A DNA stretch of 64,000 bases from Phoenix dactylifera (GCF_009389715.1 NC_052399.1:3860938-3924937); one strand, 5' to 3'; counted from the first letter of the stretch, positions 31,365 to 44,747 are shown. Notes: generated from the letters alone by a model not told the origin. A program made the numbers and translations.

Positions 31365-32414
31365 TCATACTTTGGAATCCTTACCAGATACAACTAAGCT
31401 TTGGTTCTCATCCTCAGAACCACTGCCCTCAACCCCACTATTTATCTGCCTAGAAGCAGTAGAGTCATGCTGTGATGAAGGGCTTCTTCCCCTGCTGGTA
31501 ACTGATTGTTGATAAAGAACTCCCCCCACAAGGGTAAAAAGCAGGCAAATCAAACCAACTGGACTTGCATGTTTATCCCAGATCAACACATTAATAGCAA
31601 CTGTGAGAAACTTATTGACAACACCAGTCACCGTAAATGCTGTAGCTGAGATCGCCTTCCTTGCCGCAAACCCAAAGAAACTGATGAGCAATCCAAAAAC
31701 ACAAGACACGGACACAGCAACGGATGCAGTAAAACCAAACAAAGTCTCAGAACTTGACCCGACAGCTCTGAAAACATCAGCATATTCCCCTGTCAGAAAC
31801 CAAAACACCGGAGCCATCATCAAGGACAGGAGATTATTGTAGAGCACAAAACCCCAGGTGTTCAGCCCCATATTCGTCACCATGTGCTTAATGTAAACCA
31901 TCTCAGTGGTGATCGTCACCAGATAAGCAACAGCCCAAGAGTACGCGGTGAGGGTGAATGCTGAATCGGTCATCACATACCCAACCGCACCCCCCAATAT
32001 AATTACAAGAGATAAGAATGTGAGCTTTGTAGGGCATGGCTGCTTTCTAAAGAAAGTGTCGGCAATGGCGACCAGGAGGGGAGTCAGGGATCGAAACATG
32101 ATGAAAGTATCGACATTGGCATGGCGGAGGAGATTGGTGTTGGTGAATATGGCAAGGTAGAAGATGGTGGCCGCAGGAAAGAATTTCTTGGCAGTCTCAA
32201 AGGTGAAGGGGTCGTGGTAAAGAAGCCCTAATTTTCCGAGAACCCAAACACCAAGAGAAGAGGTCAAGTACTGCAATGCAGTTAAAAGGCCAGGGTAATT
32301 GAACTTTGTGATGGCAAACTTGTTTATGATGGACAGCAAGCTAGAACAGAGAGCATATCCTACAACAAGGCTACTGGTCGCATAGTATTGCGCTTCCAAT
32401 CTGATGGCCGCCAT
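31365..32414 (-). CDS. GFT1: Golgi nucleotide-sugar transporter, GDP-fucose transporter 1 (GONST4/GFT1) type, 349 aa
   Basis: The product moves GDP-sugar, most likely GDP-fucose, into the Golgi lumen in exchange for GMP, for fucosylation of cell-wall polysaccharides and N-glycans. One coding exon encodes about ten membrane helices. Hallmarks shared with Arabidopsis GFT1 as I recall it are YYATSSLVVGYALCSSLLSI, NKFAITKFNYPGLLTALQYL, FYLAIFTNTNLLRHANVDTF, MFRSLTPLLVAIADTFF, SWAVAYLVTITTEMVYIKHM and the guanine-nucleotide motif GVVNK in the segment AISATAFTVTGVVNKFLTV. The C-terminal tail is hydrophilic (SGSEDENQSLVVSG). The frame stays open upstream to 32606, but MAAIRLEAQYY at 32414 matches the family start. 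A 5' UTR intron is likely: acceptor TTGCAG near 32487, donor GCG|GTAGGT near 32911. Substrate is inferred from family similarity; GONST3-like GDP-mannose transport is the alternative. Confidence 0.93.
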   Translation of the reverse strand: MAAIRLEAQYYATSSLVVGYALCSSLLSIINKFAITKFNYPGLLTALQYLTSSLGVWVLGKLGLLYHDPFTFETAKKFFPAATIFYLAIFTNTNLLRHANVDTFIMFRSLTPLLVAIADTFFRKQPCPTKLTFLSLVIILGGAVGYVMTDSAFTLTAYSWAVAYLVTITTEMVYIKHMVTNMGLNTWGFVLYNNLLSLMMAPVFWFLTGEYADVFRAVGSSSETLFGFTASVAVSVSCVFGLLISFFGFAARKAISATAFTVTGVVNKFLTVAINVLIWDKHASPVGLICLLFTLVGGVLYQQSVTSRGRSPSSQHDSTASRQINSGVEGSGSEDENQSLVVSGKDSKV

Positions 32415-33010
32415 GATCGTGGACTCTGCGACGGCAAGAATTAGAAACTGTTTGAGTTGAAATCTTGAGTTTCCGTCCACATACCTGCAATAAAAGCAGA
32501 AAAAACAGAAACTTATAAACCCTAATAGACACTTCGACCGAATCCAGATCAACCCTACCCGATCCACACGAGAAAAAGATTTTAAACAACGACCTTTTCC
32601 CTCCAAAATTCACAAGAAAGTATGGAGCGATCACAAAAATCGAAACTCGAAATCCAATTTTTGCTCATTGTAATATTCGAAGTGCGGCAGATTCGAAAGA
32701 TTAGGATCTCCGACCTCGGATTCAAGATTTCAAACTGATGGATTCGATAAAACTGCCGATCCCAACGAAAGTGAGCAGAATCCAGGACAATTTCGCCGGC
32801 TCGGAGACTCTCCTCCCGATCCGCTAGATTTGGCGGGAATGCGAGCTCGAACAGCTGGAAATCACCAAAATTTCTCGATTCTAGATCTGAAGAAAAAGGA
32901 ATGGAAACCTACCGCGGCTGCAGAGTAAGGGAAAGCGCATCAAGATCCGAGGGTCGAGCGCAAGGAATCCGAGCCGCTCTTGCCTTCGGGAGCTCCGCAA
33001 GCGGTCAATG
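32415..33010 (-). promoter_or_regulatory. 5' UTR with intron and GC-rich leader of the transporter gene
   Basis: On minus, a leader exon near 33000-32912 ends at a GCG|GTAGGTTTCC donor, and the intron ends at TTATTGCAG near 32487, shortly before the ATG. The region is more GC-rich than its surroundings, as expected for a first exon. The transcription start is not determined. Confidence 0.5.
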
Positions 33011-34384
33011 GCGAGCTTCAAAACCTTAACCCTCGCTCGTTCGATGTTGTCGGCCCCTGGGCGGTCGACCCTCCCATATCGAAAAATCCCGCTCCGATCG
33101 CAAAACCCCTCGAGGGACTTTCACCGTTAAATAACGATCGGGCGGTTGTCATGCCTTTCTGGTTGGATAGTGATCAGATGGTAAAGAGTCGGTGGCCCAA
33201 GGCCAGGAAACATTTATTGGACGGTGCATGATGCCGGGACAGTGATCCAACGGAGCCCAGGCGCAATAATAAACACCAGCGCTCCACCGACACGGGAGTC
33301 ATTTATTGCATATTTCCACCCTGCACGTCCGGTCACAGGGAAAAGCACCACCTTTTCATAATGGAGCCACATGTGTGTGGCTCCCACTTTCTGGAGTCTG
33401 GATGGCTGGTGCTTGATATAAGATCACAATTGCAAGAACATTTGATTCAATTTGCAGCGCATCTGATCCTCGAAATGTTGGCTAATGACACGTTTTAATT
33501 GATCTGTACCTCGTGTGAAGTATGTCTCTTTTTGATGGGTTCGTGGTCTTCATCTCCGTCCATGCGTGTCGCCTCCGACAATCGACGATCCAGATGTAAC
33601 ACAGCAGCGACCCACATCAATCTTCCATCCATTTTTGTTATAAACTTCTCTCCCTCTCTTCCTCTGTTGGAAAACTATTATTTTTGCCTAAAAACTACTA
33701 TAACTTTATTTTATAATAGTATTATAAAAAATAATCTACTAAAAAAATTAAAAAAAGTTTGGCTGAATCGAGACATGCCATATTCACTGCTCTAAAAATA
33801 TGATTCGCTCCCTACGTGCAGATTTGCAGCGATCTCGTCGTTAGAGTACAATAATCTGGTTTAGTCGAATACTTCTCTAACGAGCACGATCGTTGAAAAA
33901 GCTAGCTCGATCCTCTTCTAACGAGCATGATCGTTGGAGAGGCTTGATCCAATTGAAAATATCACATTTCGACCGAAAAAATATGATGTTTTTAAAGATG
34001 CGTAATATTTTGGAAATGCCGTACCTTTTCAAAAGCTAACATTTACTTCCAAAAATTAGAGATAAAAAAAATAATTATTTTTAGTTAAAACTTCAATATT
34101 TTTCTCATATAAATATATTTCCTTGATTACCCTCGTTGAGCTACTTGGACCTTAGAGGGCACCCTTTGAGAGCTTTCATATTAGCAGGGAATATGACTAG
34201 AAAGTTCTGACATTGCTTACAGTCCAAGTGATAGGCACGCAATCCGTTTGCCTTTTTCTTTATCACTAAATTATTATTTTTTTCCTTTTCTCTATATTTG
34301 AATGATAAAAATGCATTTTGGGTGATTTCAATATTCAAGAATTAGTTTCAATCGCTCTCTATTTCATAGTTGATAATAATAAAT
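33011..34384. other. Intergenic, no gene recognised
   Basis: No convincing gene. Around 33870-33945 the phrase TCTAACGAGCAYGATCGTTG occurs twice about 46 bp apart, a short local duplication. The remainder is AT-rich. Confidence 0.45.
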
Positions 34385-34800
34385 AGACTAAATTACAAAA
34401 CCTTCCTAAAGTTTATATTTATTACACTTTCATCTAATAATTTGTAAAACTTACATTTGCTCCAAGCTAAATTAACGTCGTTAATAAATTCATTTATTTT
34501 ATATAAAAAATCAAAACAGCTTCTGAGTGAGGATGAAGATACATGCAATTTCTTGTATCCCTATGTGGTGGTTATGTGGCATAAGGTTATTTTGATCATT
34601 TTTTTAAAAAAAAATTGATGTAGTGTTTGGATCCCATTAAAAGTTAACAGTTTGACTAATATTTTTTAAAGTTATGGATTAAAGTTTAGAATGAAGATAA
34701 ACCTCAAGAGGGTAAACATAAATATTTTATACTATCAAGTGTAAATATAAGTTATCTCTGATTTCTGAGATATTTTTATAATTTTAATAAATATACAACA
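34385..34800 (+). repeat. MITE-like AT-rich repeat, best full-length copy
   Basis: The left end is ACTAAATTACAAAACCTTCC (34389) and the right end is ATATTTTTATAATTTTAATAA, an imperfect inverted repeat. The subterminal parts are also inverted (TTTATATTTATTACACTT against AAGTGTAAATATAAG). The middle contains TTAACGTCGTTAATAAA and AAAGTTAACAGTTTGACTAATATTTT. No coding capacity. The same family occurs at 23217-23585, 46975-47970 and 62840-63070. Foldback ends suggest a non-autonomous DNA element. Confidence 0.55.
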
Positions 34801-35899
34801 AGCAATTTGTTCAAAAAGTATTAGATATAAAATTTTGATAGAAACAAGATTTGATACACGGGTTCGTAATTATCATAGTTGTCCACCTTGAGCAAAGCAT
34901 GGCTTTGCCATTGGCTCGAGAACATGTGCAATAAGCCTAACAGTGAGCTATGAAATTGATCTGATAGTGTCTTGGAGTTATTTAAAAATACACAATTCTA
35001 CATGATTGCTTATCTCATAGCATGATCGGATAGTCATTTGCACATGATCGCAATGGTCTTATGCTTTAAAGATCTATCGCTGTCTCGTGTTATATATCAC
35101 ATTTTGTTGGATATGAAGTTAACTTGGATCTTATTAGAAAATTTTATGACCTTAAATATCCTGATATGCCCATGCATATAAGAGACGTTTGTTTACAATG
35201 AATCCTTAAAGGAGGAGTTATGCACAAAAATATAGAACTTAGCCATATAAGAGACGTTTTTTATTTAATATGAGAACTTAGCCTAATGAGAAAGAAATTA
35301 CAGCTGAGCTTTGTGAAAACTTGGTGACTGGGGATTTTGGTAAACAGTTAATTTTTTTTCTCTTTTCCCATATTTTTATTTGAGAAGGCTAGAGGAGAAC
35401 TGCTATACATAGGCCTGGCTTATTCAAATCTACTTTTCAAACAAAGCACATGAATTGCATGAATTCTATTGGCCGTACTGGCTCAACCCATAAATTATAT
35501 AAAATTTTTAGCCTCTTTCTGTAGAAAAATTTAAACAAGCTCTTGCCAATATTGAATCCACGATCTGCTGCTGCACAATTTCGCATTCAAACTGCCCCAA
35601 TAGAAACGCAAAATTATTGACATGCACTCCTTTTCTTTAACAAGAAAAGGGTAATCTTATCATGTCGCGCCGTGTGATAACCCCGGCTTATTCTCTCCGT
35701 CCCGTTCACGGAAAACCCCTCCCCTCCCCCGCGGCACACGAAGGAACCCTAACCTCGTCCTTCCATTCGATCGACGGGAACACCAATTTCTTCTTTGATC
35801 TTTTCTTGATCAAGATCCGATCCCCGCCTGAAGGAGTTACTTTGCTTGCAATTCTTTTTCTTTAAATTTAAAGAAAGGGAAGGAACGGATCGGTAGGCG
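34801..35899 (+). promoter_or_regulatory. Intergenic and 5' leader of the V-ATPase c'' gene
   Basis: AT-rich sequence to about 35640, then a GC-richer C-rich leader (35670-35760) typical of a plant 5' UTR directly before the ATG at 35900. A TATA-like run (TTATATAAAA near 35495) is a possible but unproven core promoter, since it lies about 400 bases from the ATG. A short direct repeat of ATATAAGAGACGTTT occurs near 35178 and 35245. Confidence 0.4.
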
Positions 35900-38800
35900 A
35901 TGGCGGGGTCAAGCTCATGGTCTCGGGCTTTGATGCAGATATCGCCCTACACGTTCGCGTCCATCGGAATCGCGATCTCCATCGGCGTTTCGGTCCTCGG
36001 GGCCGCTTGGTGATCATCCGAGTCCTGTTCATCTTTCTTCTTCCTGCTTCTTTCTTCCGCTCTGTTTTATCTTTCTTTTATAATTATTTTTCTGCCTTTT
36101 AATTCCTTCAGGGGAATTTATATAACGGGGAGCAGCTTGATTGGCGCGGCGATCAAAGCTCCAAGAATCACCTCAAAGAATCTCATTAGGTATGCTGTTC
36201 CCCTTCAATAACCTAAGAATTTTCTCATAGAGGAGAAATAGTTATTGGATGCAATGTTCTTGTGGAATTTGTCGTGCTTTCCATTCAGCACAAAATTACT
36301 TCAATATCTAGCCGATACTTCTCGTCAATTTTTTTTTTAAAATAAATAGAAATGGAAACATTTTTTGTTAGATATCTATGCAATCGAATTTGGTTGTTGG
36401 TGCAAGTTTTGGACAGGAAATGGTTTGTCCGAAACTAACTTGGAATATGGATTGCCTTAGAACCACTGTTTTCAGGAGCTTGTTTAGGGTATGAAAGCAT
36501 TTTTTTTTTGTTAATATGTGATCTAATGAAGTCCTCTTCTCTTAGGCTTGTTATGTTATTCAGGTTTTGTTGAAAACCAATTTCGAAGATGGAAACAATT
36601 TCACTCTGTGGCTAATCCTGCTTATGGAGTATATTATTTGAAGATATAAGAACTTAGATCATCATAATCATTTAGATGAGTGCATCTGGCAGCGTTTCCC
36701 TAGCAACTGGAATCCTTTTTTAAGACAGAATACAGAAAAAAACAATTAGCACAGATGGACCAAAATGTTGGGTTCAAGAAGTACTCTTCTCTCCTTCACA
36801 TGTTAGGCATCTACGAAATAGCTCTCAAGAAGAGTCATGTCGGAAGGCATTAACCTTGAAGAACCATCATTGTTCTTATGCATGGTTAACATGCTTAGGT
36901 AGGAAGCTATTGACTTGTGGTGTCTAATATACTTGCTGGAATATTTGTTTTTGCATTTTACACTACCAACTTAAGTAATAACACATAATTAAAAATCACT
37001 GATTTCTTTTGCTGGAAAGCAAAGGAGAACATTCCCTTTGGTATCAGCCTGAACAGGTGATGAAATGATGGGTAACAACCGACAGAGCTTGATCATGAAC
37101 AAAAAACCATAACATAAACTTGCATACTGATGACATCCTTCGCTGCCTTATGACTGTAAAGGGTTTGAAGATTGCTGTATGCAAAAAAAAAAAAAAAAAA
37201 TATAGGGATGGTTTTAGCAAGCAAAGAAGAATAGAATTAAAGTGCATTGCGACTAGGATTCCTGAGGTAGTAACCCCTGCATATGGGTTTTAACATGCCA
37301 GCCAAAATAAAATACCTAAAAAAATCAGTAAAAAATGATGAGGATAAGAGCATTTAAACTCATGAAATGTTGGTGATGGGATATCTGGATCGAAGCCATG
37401 GTCTATGGCTAGCATGATAAACCTCGCATACTGGTCAAAATCCATGGTAAAAAGTTGCCCAAAATCCATAGGAAGAAGGCCAAATATATAGGGACACTAT
37501 GTCAAATAAGGGAATTCACAAGCTATTGGTTTGGATTCTTTTAGGATGTTGGACGATATTTGTCACTGTTAGACGACCTTTATCCGTGCATGGTGTGTGA
37601 GAAATGTTTATAATCAGTCTTTTGCTTGACTGGCTGTGTTATTAGGAAAAGGTGGTAACAAGCATTCACATGCCAAGTTGATCAATATGATGACTGTTGC
37701 AATGACATATGCCAAAACTAGGAAAGTAGACTTTGAATATGAATATTCATTCGGAGGCATTGGAATAATCCTAAGAGGGAACAAGACCATGGAATATCTA
37801 TGGAGATAATTGGTTCATGTGCATGAGGCAAAATTAATTGTACTTTGATATTTAGGTAACTTCCATGGTGGAAGACAGGAGATGGGTATGCCCTTAGCAA
37901 ACAAAGAAGGCTTGGAGCCAGGGTTAACAGATTTGAGTATAGGAGATGACCTTAACAGAGCTAGATGAAACTATAAAGAAGAATTCCAAGGTGCTTTGTG
38001 ATACCAGGCATGCTCTCTAGTTTTGATATTGGGAAGCCTGATATAGAACAGAGAGAACTTACTGGGGGCTAACTGTCTCATGATTCTATGGTCAAGACAA
38101 GGTCTACTTTAATTGATAAAAATACATTAACATACATTATAGTTCGTCATATCCGAAATCATACTCTCTCATGCAGATGATTTTAGATATAAACATGGTA
38201 CATTTTAAGCTCAAACATGGATCTTGAATTATAGGTAGCGTTAAATGGTTCTCTAATACTAAATCTATGGTATTTAGGTCAATATCTTGATGACTAAAAG
38301 GACAATGCAACAAGGAGTACCCTTTTATATCTAGAGTATTATGTTAACTTCAGTATCTAGGCATATGGTACACCGCTTTATATTTGTGAGTCAAGTAACA
38401 TGCTAAGACAACTCAAGTTTACAATTTCCAACTTGCCAACTGCCATTAGTCTCTAGTAATTGTATTTTACATAAACATTTCCTTAGGGATTTGATATCGT
38501 AATTGATGGGCTCGATCTAGTTAATAAACTGCAAGCAAGAAATTACTGCCAAACTAGTGCATTAGGATATTCCTTTTTATGTTGGACAATCTATCATTAT
38601 GAGGAATTGCTAAAAAGATTATATGTTTAGGTTATTTAAACCATATAATAAGTGAACTTGACTGATATTTAGGAACCATTTATTCATTTAAACATTTTAT
38701 TGCAATTCTTTATATGTATCATTATACGTTATCAACTTACCACAACCAGGAAGACTTTTCTTGTGAACCTGATGCATGTTTATGTTCTTGGAAAGGTGAC

Positions 38801-41800
38801 TATTTTATTACATAAAATGAATATTGAATGAACCATCGACCATATGTTACTTATTTCACTAAATTGTCCTATTTTAAAGAAAAGAACTAATATAATATAA
38901 GACAACTCAGTACTAGATAACAGTGCCAATACTAAAATCACTGTCCTATATGAAATCTAGACCTTCATCATCATGGGTATGGATGGAAGATGATAAAGTG
39001 ATCCTTGCATTTGACCTTGACCTTCCATGCCATCTTATTATTCATCAACTGTCCCATATGCTCATTTTTTATAAAAAATGCCAGAACTGCTATCACAATA
39101 AGTGCGCCTTGTTTCAGCTTTTGGGAGGTTGAGCTTTAAACTGTATTGCTAAAATCAGAGTACGGCAAATATATTTGAAAGATAAAACTCCGCCTATATG
39201 AAGATACTATGTGGAGAGGGCCAGAAAGGTAGGAAAACAATCTTTGTTCCACGAAGAATCATGAACCTGAAGTTTCAATAATTATATATTCATGACATCA
39301 CCAAACCAAAGACTTCCCTCCAAATTGGCGTGACGTCAAAAAGATTCTCCAGCTGCTTCCTCTGTGCATATTGTATATTTTTTATGTCCTTTAATTCTGA
39401 AGTTCTCTTTTAAGCATTGGATCATGGATAATCCTAATAAAGAACTCCAATTAAGGGACTGTTCAGATACCTGTTGGTGGTGCAGGGGCTCCAACAGCCT
39501 GTTTGGTTGTGCTGCGGTTGGAGTTGTGGGTGGAGGCAAAGGGAGGAGGGCTGGGGTGGGAAAGCAGCAATGATGGTGAGGAAGTAGGCAGGAGGCAGGG
39601 GAGAAGGGGTTAGTGACAAGTAAGGGGTGGCAATAGGGCGAAGACTGTGGGAGGGGGGCCGCTGCAAGAAGCGGAGGGGAGGAAAAGAGGGCAGTGACGA
39701 CAACATCACAATGATCTAGAGGGGGGACGGGAGAGGGCAGCGTCATTGCCGATCTTTCGGTCATGGAGTATGCCAATGATGCTGCTCTCCTCCATGGAGG
39801 GGGACTAGGGGACAGCGGTGGAGGCCTCCTCCTTGCCCTAGGGCTTCTTCTCCTCCACCATAGATGTTGGAGGTGCTTCTTTCATTGGCTTCTTGGGGCC
39901 TTCCACCACCTCAGAAGCAGGTGGTGGGGGTGCTTCAAAGAGAGAGATAAAGAGAGAAGTTGCACTTGGAGGAGGGTTGATCATGGGGAAGAGCCCTCTT
40001 CTTTGGCGATGGTTCAATGAGGAGATCAAGGTCGAGGGTTTCAATTCGAGGGTGTGGCTATCGTTCAGACCCATCGCTGTTGCATCGAATTGCTCAAAGA
40101 TCAAGGAGTTGGGATGTTAGGTGAGGAAAGGAATGTGAGCATGAGACCTGCAGCTCGTCCCTTGATCGAGTTCGGCGCGGGATCAGTTGCAGCATTTTAG
40201 CCTTGAGCTGCATGGATCCTGCAGCCTCCGCTCCAGTTATGGGCTGCCAAACAGGTCCGGTGGTTTGCCCCTGCTGGAGCTGCAGTGCGGATTGAAATAC
40301 ATGCAAGTGAAACTGCAGGGAACATGCAGCTGTGTCCCTCCAAGGAGCCCCTAAAAGTGTTTGAGTTTTGGAGTAACACTCAAGCGGCAAAATATGCGCA
40401 ACGGAATTTTACTTGTGAAACTGCATTTATATTGGTGCCATTAGTGATCTTCTGCTTGGAAGTGGAGGTTGCTCCAGCCATTCAGATTCGTGCATCTGTC
40501 TAGGAAGTATGATCGTTTAGGATATTCCTTGATAAAGTTCTGTCTCGTTCTAATAGACATGCATGCACAGATGAACCCACACACATGAACAGATCCACAC
40601 ACTTACATGCGTAGATGTAAATACAATGATGTATATAAGATATATGTATTAGCTACATATGTATGTACGTATAAGGCTGCTGGAAGCACTAGTTGCATTT
40701 TCCTTTGGGTACATTGTCATACTCGTGAATTTCTATGCTGCATGTTATGCATGCACATGCCCACATGAAAGGAGTAGGCACAAAAATATGCTGGCAAAAA
40801 AAAAAACTATGCGGACATGCCTTGAGAACTCTGACATATACATTAAGAGAGGTTACTATGTGGAAGTTTTTATGCCTGCAAGCTCAAATATAACTTAATT
40901 TTGAATTATATTTATAGCATTGCTATTAAATTGTGGGCATACAGCATCCAAGCCATATCTATGAATACAATATCCTTTTCTCCTTTGTTCTGAAATTGGG
41001 GTCTTCATATTCTGCTTTATTCAGTAAATTAGCTGTACTTGCAGAATGCATCTTGGAAAATCTGAACAAAACTATCTATTTCTCAATATCACCTGGAGGA
41101 TGCATAAGTCATGGCTCTTTGTAACCATATAAACAAAATAGTTACTTTTGTTTGCTGAGCAAAATGTTTTTACTAGCTTATAAGACACTGGAAAGGTTTT
41201 CTTTTTTCTTGACAAATGAGATTGAACACAATTTTCAAATTTTCTTAGACAATTATAAAAAATTATTGGTGTGAATGCTGCCCTCAATTTTATGACTTCC
41301 TAGTGCCAAAAGACAGTGCATTGCGCCGGGGTGGGGTGGGGGGGTTGGTGATGTAATCAGCGGTGGTGTGGGGGTCCCGCCTGGGGGAGGAGAGGTGGGT
41401 TTGGGAATCTCACTTCTGTGAATCCCTTGTGTGCTGAGAACAGCCCCCTTAAATTTGTGCCTATACGTGCTGCCAGCTACCCCTCCTTCCAATTTTGTGC
41501 CAAAATCTTACTTTAATAAGCACAGGCCCTCTAGAATATTTTCCCAATAAGTATGGGTCTTCTCCAGACAATTTTGGTTAAGATAAATAAGATAATAGAT
41601 TTTCAGAGGCTGATCCCAACCCTTTCCAACCTATAGCGTTCTCACCACCTTAACTGCATGCCCCCACCCTGTGCATGCATGCACACACCAAACAAAAGAA
41701 TGTCAAGGCAGGACTGTATCTGAATCATTTTTTAAAAAAAAATATACAGAAAGAATTGGGATAATTGTTAACAGGCCTGTTTGGAAAGGAGAAAATCTAG

Positions 41801-44747
41801 ATGATCATGTGTTAATGTGAATCATTATCTTCAGTTTTGTTTTAGGTTCCCCACATGACCATGTTTCTCTTTATTTCTTTCTCTACGAAATAAAATAAAA
41901 AATTTATGGTATTGCACCATTCATTTGACTCTCCTTAGCTTTTCTCCTCACTTTTAAGAAAATAAACTCTTTTCAAATTCTTTAGTCTCTCATTACAAGG
42001 ATTCAATTGTAAGAAGGTAACCCTTTTATTTATCCCTCTATGGCTATCAAAATGCCACATTATATAAAATTGTTTGTTCTTGTTTAGATGATGTCGTGGG
42101 GTTACAAGATATTTTATTTTATTTTCTTCATCCAAGTTGTATTATTTTATAACTGTAACATGTTTCATTATGATCTCATGCACTGGTGGTGTTTACATTA
42201 TTTCTCTACCTGGATGAATCGCGTATGGTATTTTAATCATTTGACTTTTGGAAGACGAGCCAAAATTTACATGCTTTAGAACCTTTGACAACAAAACATG
42301 TATGATTGGTGTATAACAAGACTCCATTAACATGACAAAGTAATCAGTATTCTTTCACTATCTATCATTTCTAATATCAATATCTCGTATATAATAAGTT
42401 ATCAGCATTCAATTATCCTACACTTCAAAAGACATATAATTTATTTCTTATTATGTGAAGTACGGAACATTGAATACAGCTTGTAGGGTAAGTATATATT
42501 GTCTTTCCTATTGAATAATAAAATCTGGCTCCACCCTTATGGATGATCATACTTCTGTTTTATTTTTCACCGAAAGATTGATAAGACCCCATGAAAGACC
42601 TAGATTCAGCTGCTAGATTGTACAAAGAATTCTTTTTTGCATACTTTTTCTTTTTCGCAATCTTTGATACGCACTGTGGTTTACGTAAATTTGAAATAAT
42701 AAACCCTTGTTCAACAATTGACTGCCTTTTGAATAGCTTGTGCTGTTTGAAATTGTCGATTCCCAATTCTTTATCCTTCTGATACGAAACAATGTCTGAA
42801 TCCAGTTTGTATTGTGATTCTGTTTACTCTTCAAACCCTTGTCAAGGGGCTTGAAAATCTTCTGCAGCCACCCTGGATTCATGCCATATTTTTCAAAACC
42901 AGCCATACCACGGTAAGAGACTCCCTGTACCAAAGGCATATCAAAGTGGTACCGAGACTCTAATTGTACCACATATGAGATATATTGATAAACCATGAGT
43001 AGATATAGGGAGACAACCTGTACAATCCCTGTACCATGGAGCTTTAGACCTTGGTGAAAACTAGAAGCACAACCTTAAGATACTTTCTTGATACCTACCA
43101 GTCTATTTGTTTCCTTTGGAATCTGTAATATTTGACAGAATCCTGAGGAATTGTAGCATCTCAAATTAACATGGAAACTCTAGTCTCTAATTTGATATGC
43201 TCAAAAGCTTCTGTCTCTTTCTTCGCATGATTATTAAAAAGAATTAACAAAGATAAAGCAACTTAGAATATTTATCTAATCAAGCAATAACATGTCAAGC
43301 AATAAAATGTCTGAAGTTGCAAAACCACCGAAACAATTATTTTATTTGAAAATTATAGTGATCTTGTTCCAGAAAATACGAACTCTCAGAAGTAACAGCT
43401 TGAGACAATTGCTTTGAAATTTCATTTTCTGAAAATGGGCACCTCAAAAGCTGCCATATCTGTTTGACGTTTGTCATGTGCTTACAGAAGAAATCTGTCA
43501 GGTACCCTGTTTCTTAGGATGCTGTTTGAACCTTTTGCTAGTTTTAAGGAAATCAGAGTCAGCTGTTAAGGTGGCAGCAGGGTTAGAGGTGGGGGACAGG
43601 TTCGTATTGCAGTAGGGGGCAAATGAAGTTGGTGGTGGAGAGGCCTGCTCCTAGAGGGCAGGAGAAGTGAACGAGGGAGAAACAGTAGGTTCAGGGAGGT
43701 GGGAAGAGGACCAGGGAGGGGGAGGAAACCTGCCAATTTGTATAGATTACAGGAGTCAGACTCGAACATCTTTCTTCATTGAAACGTGGCTTGGGATAAT
43801 ATTTAAATGTTTCTTTTATGTTTTATATCTAATCTGGATGTATGTAGGACATTGTTTTCAACTTGTTTCCACTCTTTGTGAGAAGTAAGATATGCTAGGT
43901 AATAATGTGCAGGAAATCATGTGTATTGCAGGTCTGAGCTATTCTGGTAGAATGAATGTTTGCATCTAAAAACAACCACATACCACTTTAGACTAGGTCT
44001 CAGTCTAGAGGCTGATTTCAACAAGAAAATTTCTACATTCACCATACAAGAGCGTGCAACTCATCAATAAAAACACTGATTTGCAAGCACTCAGCTAGGA
44101 TTCTCCCAGCTGAACCACTTATCTCAAGTCCTGTCAGATGCGATTATTATTTTCATGTATATGCTGCATTGTGCTTAAAGCTTGCATGCTTTATGTATGG
44201 GGTGCCTTTGATGACATTATTCTGATTGTAATTTTATGTTATCGGTTTTTTTAATTTTTAATTGAAAAAACCACACATTTCTTCAGCGTTATCTTCTGTG
44301 AGGCTGTTGCTATATATGGCGTAATTGTTGCAATCATTCTACAAACAAAGTTGGAAAGTGTACCAGAATCACAGGTATATGCTGCAGAGTCTCTAAGAGC
44401 TGGATATGCAATTTTTGCCTCTGGAATCATTGTGGGTTTTGCAAATCTCTTCTGTGGGTATGTTCTCATCCTTCACCTCTGTAATTTCTAGAGGCTGTCT
44501 TTACTGATGGAGGGAGAATGCAGAGAATTGCATCACAGTTCATGGAGTTAACTGAAAATTGTTTTCTGTGAACAGGCTTTGTGTGGGAATAATTGGAAGC
44601 AGCTGTGCGCTGTCTGATGCTCAGAACTCCACGCTCTTTGTAAAGATACTGGTGATTGAAATCTTTGGTAGTGCACTTGGATTATTTGGTGTGATCGTTG
44701 GCATAATTATGTCATCTCAAGCATCGTGGCCAGCAAAGACAGCATGA
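35900..44747 (+). CDS. VHA-c'': V-type proton ATPase proteolipid subunit c'' (VHA-c'', Vma16 family), 176 aa, four exons
   Basis: Exons are 35900-36009, 36112-36189, 44287-44457 and 44576-44747, all GT-AG, in phase across joins (AAW|GIYITG, NLI|SVIFCE, FCG|LCVG). The protein is a rotor proteolipid of the membrane Vo sector that carries protons into the vacuole or endomembranes. It matches Arabidopsis c'' almost residue for residue by eye: [79 protein letters not shown] and [20 protein letters not shown]. The Glu in FCEAVAIYG is the expected proton-carrying residue. Length is normal for the family. Odd point: the second intron is about 8.1 kb, so a 0.5-kb coding sequence spans 8.8 kb. That intron holds a TIR-type element and other repeats but no recognised gene. 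Confidence 0.96.
39498..40255. mobile_element. Candidate non-autonomous TIR element in intron 2 of VHA-c''
   Basis: CCTGTTTGG at 39498-39506 is mirrored by CCAAACAGG at 40247-40255. Extending inward, both ends keep GGAG about 22 bases in, with related sequence between. The interior is about 760 bp, GC-richer than the surrounding intron, with G/A-rich and CTCC-rich stretches but no transposase. I could not see a clear target-site duplication, so boundaries and superfamily (hAT-like by end sequence) are tentative. Confidence 0.45.
42840..43040. repeat. Possible dispersed repeat with GTACC/GGTAC words
   Basis: This intronic segment contains several CCATACCACGG, CTGTACCAAAGG, GTGGTACCGAGACTC and TTGTACCACAT phrases. 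This vocabulary resembles dispersed monocot repeats built of GGTACCG-type words. Weak evidence, single copy in the window. Confidence 0.25.

Noticed and set aside
32980-33231. Plus-strand frame of 83 codons upstream of the transporter gene
   Set aside because: It overlaps the likely leader of the minus-strand gene and shows no recognisable domain.
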